Source: Gammaproteobacteria bacterium (GTDB taxonomy: Bacteria; Pseudomonadota; Gammaproteobacteria; Pseudomonadales; Halomonadaceae). From it: 9,898 nucleotides of DNA. Both the position numbers and the translations under genes were made by a program. Location: contig JAMCZP010000033.1 in assembly GCA_023485185.1 (NCBI GenBank), positions 1-9,898 of the forward strand, written 5' to 3'. The notes under the pieces are model-generated. The model had not been told where the DNA came from. It ran no database searches and was given only the letters and a program-made list of their open reading frames with translations. Positions 8,450-9,898 of the stretch are shown piece after piece. Each line of letters begins with the position of its first letter. Positions within the stretch are counted from its first letter, which is position 1.

Positions 8450-9481
8450 ATGGATCATGCAAGCTTTACGGAAATCTGCCTTCAGCAGTTAAAAATGTCT
8501 GGTGTACATGAAGGTGAGAAGCTGGTGGTGCTGACCCAGGGCAGCGAACGCCTTGATTATGCTGACGCCTTTCTGGCGGCGGGGCAGCGTTTAGGCGCCA
8601 ATATGTATCATATGCGCTTGCCCGCGCCGCTACCCACAGGTGGTTGGAACGTGGGAACAACGGGGCTTGCCAGCATGCCCGATGTGGTGGAAGCGCTCAA
8701 AAACTGCGATATGTTGATCGACTGTATTTTCCTGCTTTTCTCCCCGGAGCAAATGGCGATTCAAGCAGCCGGTACGCGCATTCTAACGGCGGTTGAGCCC
8801 CCAGAACTGCTAGCCAGAATGATGCCGACCAAGGAGTTAAGGGAGAAGGTCGAACTAGCCGCCGCGCTGTTGGAAAAAGCCAAAGTGATGCGCATCACAT
8901 CGCCCCATGGTACCGATGTCACCTATCAGCTTAATACTTACGCTACCGTCGCCGAATATGCTTGTACTGATGAGCCTGGTCGCTGGGACCACTGGCCGTC
9001 GGGCTTTGTCTTCACCGGCGGCGATGACGATGGCGTGGATGGCACCATTGTGGTGGCGCCCGGTGATATCCTGCTTCCCCAAAATATGTATGTCAGAGAG
9101 CCCATTACGTACACCATTGAGAAGGGCTGGATTACCGATATACGTGGCGGCCTGGATGCCGAATTAGTGAAATCCTATATGGATAGCTTTAACGACCCGC
9201 GCGGGATGGGCATGAGTCATGTCGGATGGGGCATGAATCCTAATGCCAAATGGCACCGCATGGTGCCGGGTGAGTTTCCCGGTGGCATGGGTATGGAACC
9301 CCGCAGTTTCTACGGCAACGTGATGTTCTCAACCGGCCCGAATAGCGAGCTGGGCGGGTCTAACGATACCGCCTGCCATCTGGATATTCCGATGCGCAAC
9401 TGTTCACTGTTTCTCGATGATGAACCCGTCGTGATTGATGGTGATATCGTCGTTAAAGAGCTGCAGATGGCTAGAAGCTGA
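8450..9481 (+). CDS. nicX: 2,5-dihydroxypyridine 5,6-dioxygenase NicX
   Basis: Fe(II)-dependent ring-cleaving dioxygenase that opens 2,5-dihydroxypyridine to N-formylmaleamate in the cytoplasm. The protein has 343 residues, near the family length of 350, in the leucyl-aminopeptidase-like M29 fold. The iron ligands are visible as His257 (MSHVGWGMNP) and the pair His310/Asp312 (ACHLDIPM). In P. putida NicX they are His265, His318 and Asp320 as I recall, so the spacing of 53 and 2 is preserved. The ATG has AGGAG 5 bases upstream. It follows the symporter gene after 132 bases and ends just before a strong terminator, so it closes the rightward set. In P. putida nicX sits with nicC instead, so its place here is a rearranged layout. 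No truncation or odd residues were seen. Confidence 0.96.
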   Translation: MDHASFTEICLQQLKMSGVHEGEKLVVLTQGSERLDYADAFLAAGQRLGANMYHMRLPAPLPTGGWNVGTTGLASMPDVVEALKNCDMLIDCIFLLFSPEQMAIQAAGTRILTAVEPPELLARMMPTKELREKVELAAALLEKAKVMRITSPHGTDVTYQLNTYATVAEYACTDEPGRWDHWPSGFVFTGGDDDGVDGTIVVAPGDILLPQNMYVREPITYTIEKGWITDIRGGLDAELVKSYMDSFNDPRGMGMSHVGWGMNPNAKWHRMVPGEFPGGMGMEPRSFYGNVMFSTGPNSELGGSNDTACHLDIPMRNCSLFLDDEPVVIDGDIVVKELQMARS

Positions 9482-9504
9482 TCGCTACGAACCATTACTG
9501 ACAT

Positions 9505-9525
9505 AAGCCCCCATTGGGGGCTTTT
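9505..9525 (+). terminator. Intrinsic terminator after nicX
   Basis: AAGCCCCC (9505-9512), a three-base ATT loop, and GGGGGCTT (9516-9523) form an 8-base stem. The T run at 9522-9525 follows it and is partly inside the stem. It starts 24 bases after the nicX stop, between two convergent genes. On the minus strand the trailing T run is weak (CTTATG), so it serves nicX best but may also slow transcription from the right. Confidence 0.85.
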
Positions 9526-9530
9526 CAGCG

Positions 9531-9898
9531 TCAACTCCACACTTTTAGCTGATCTCGATAATCATCTTGCGCTTGGCTGGCGCTTACCGGCGTTAGCCAC
9601 ACTTCGGTGCCGGGAAGACACTGGGAGAGGGTCGCGCAGGCAATCGGCGTGAGGGCGCCTAAGCGTGGGTAGCCACCTATTGTCTGACGGTCGTTCATCA
9701 GCACGATGGGTTGGCCGTCCGGGGGTATCTGTACGGCACCTAGCGGAATACCTTCCGAAATAATGCCCGTGAGCGAGCCATGCAGGCTGGGGCCAGTGAG
9801 CCGAACGCCCATGCGGTCAGCGCGGTTATCCACTGTCCATGGTTGGTTAAACGCCTGAAAAAGGGAGCGCCCGCTAAACGAGGCGATTTGCGAACCCA
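9531..9898 (-). CDS. PxpC/KipA-family carboxyltransferase, C-terminal part, 5' end cut by window
   Basis: The 3' end of a gene for the biotin-dependent carboxyltransferase-like family, which includes the 5-oxoprolinase subunit C (PxpC, earlier KipA/YbgK). About 121 residues are visible, ending KVWS. Family landmarks are FSGRSLFQ, then DNRADRMGVRLTGP, then GIPLGAVQIPPDGQPIVLMNDRQTIGGYPRLG, a very characteristic block. The frame continues without interruption to the window edge, so the true start lies beyond it and the GTG at 9833 is internal. Such genes normally follow a PxpB/KipI gene and act in 5-oxoproline (pyroglutamate) hydrolysis. A role in nicotinate breakdown is not supported: it is on the opposite strand, convergent to nicX and beyond its terminator. 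Homologues also exist as urea or allophanate carboxylase modules, so only the family is firm. Confidence 0.88.
   Translation of the reverse strand, partial: GSQIASFSGRSLFQAFNQPWTVDNRADRMGVRLTGPSLHGSLTGIISEGIPLGAVQIPPDGQPIVLMNDRQTIGGYPRLGALTPIACATLSQCLPGTEVWLTPVSASQAQDDYRDQLKVWS

Noticed and set aside
9531..9833. Complete 100-residue gene starting with GTG at 9833
   Set aside because: The frame continues upstream with clear family sequence to the window edge, so this is only the C-terminal part of a longer protein.

Overview
The window carries most of an aerobic nicotinate (vitamin B3) catabolic locus of the maleamate type. The order of reactions is nicotinate to 6-hydroxynicotinate (NicAB), to 2,5-dihydroxypyridine (NicC), to N-formylmaleamate (NicX), to maleamate plus formate (NicD), to maleate (NicF, not in the window), to fumarate (NicE). 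Every enzyme except NicF is present. The protein style, moderate GC content and short overlapping genes suggest a gammaproteobacterium, possibly Halomonas or a relative. That is an impression from the sequences, not a search result.

Layout: positions 1-2641 hold a leftward operon nicC-nicD-nicE. nicC and nicD overlap by an ATGA, nicD and nicE are 15 bases apart, and nicE runs off the left edge. Positions 2642-3047 are an AT-rich divergent control region. It has a promoter candidate for each side, a full match to the IHF consensus between them, and short motifs repeated on both sides in divergent orientation. Positions 3048-9481 hold a rightward set: nicA and nicB (8-base overlap), a 62-residue two-helix membrane protein, a sodium:solute symporter (8-base overlap with it), a 132-base gap with a hairpin, then nicX and a clear intrinsic terminator. 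At the right edge, convergent to nicX, is the C-terminal part of a carboxyltransferase-type protein (PxpC/KipA family). It is probably an unrelated neighbour.

How the genes work together: the small membrane protein and the symporter are probably the uptake system for nicotinate or a related pyridine acid. NicA (two 2Fe-2S clusters) and NicB (molybdopterin-type domain, one membrane helix, three haem c sites) hydroxylate the ring and pass electrons to the respiratory chain. The soluble enzymes then open and dismantle the ring. Catalytic residues are intact in NicC, NicD, NicE and NicX.

The main oddities are: a NicB whose molybdopterin domain begins directly at the a/b-hammerhead and is diverged; a transport pair unlike the NicT/NicP of Pseudomonas putida; nicX placed with nicAB rather than with nicC; and the repeat-rich divergent promoter. 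No nicR/nicS-type regulator is in the window. I saw no tRNA, rRNA, CRISPR array or insertion sequence.
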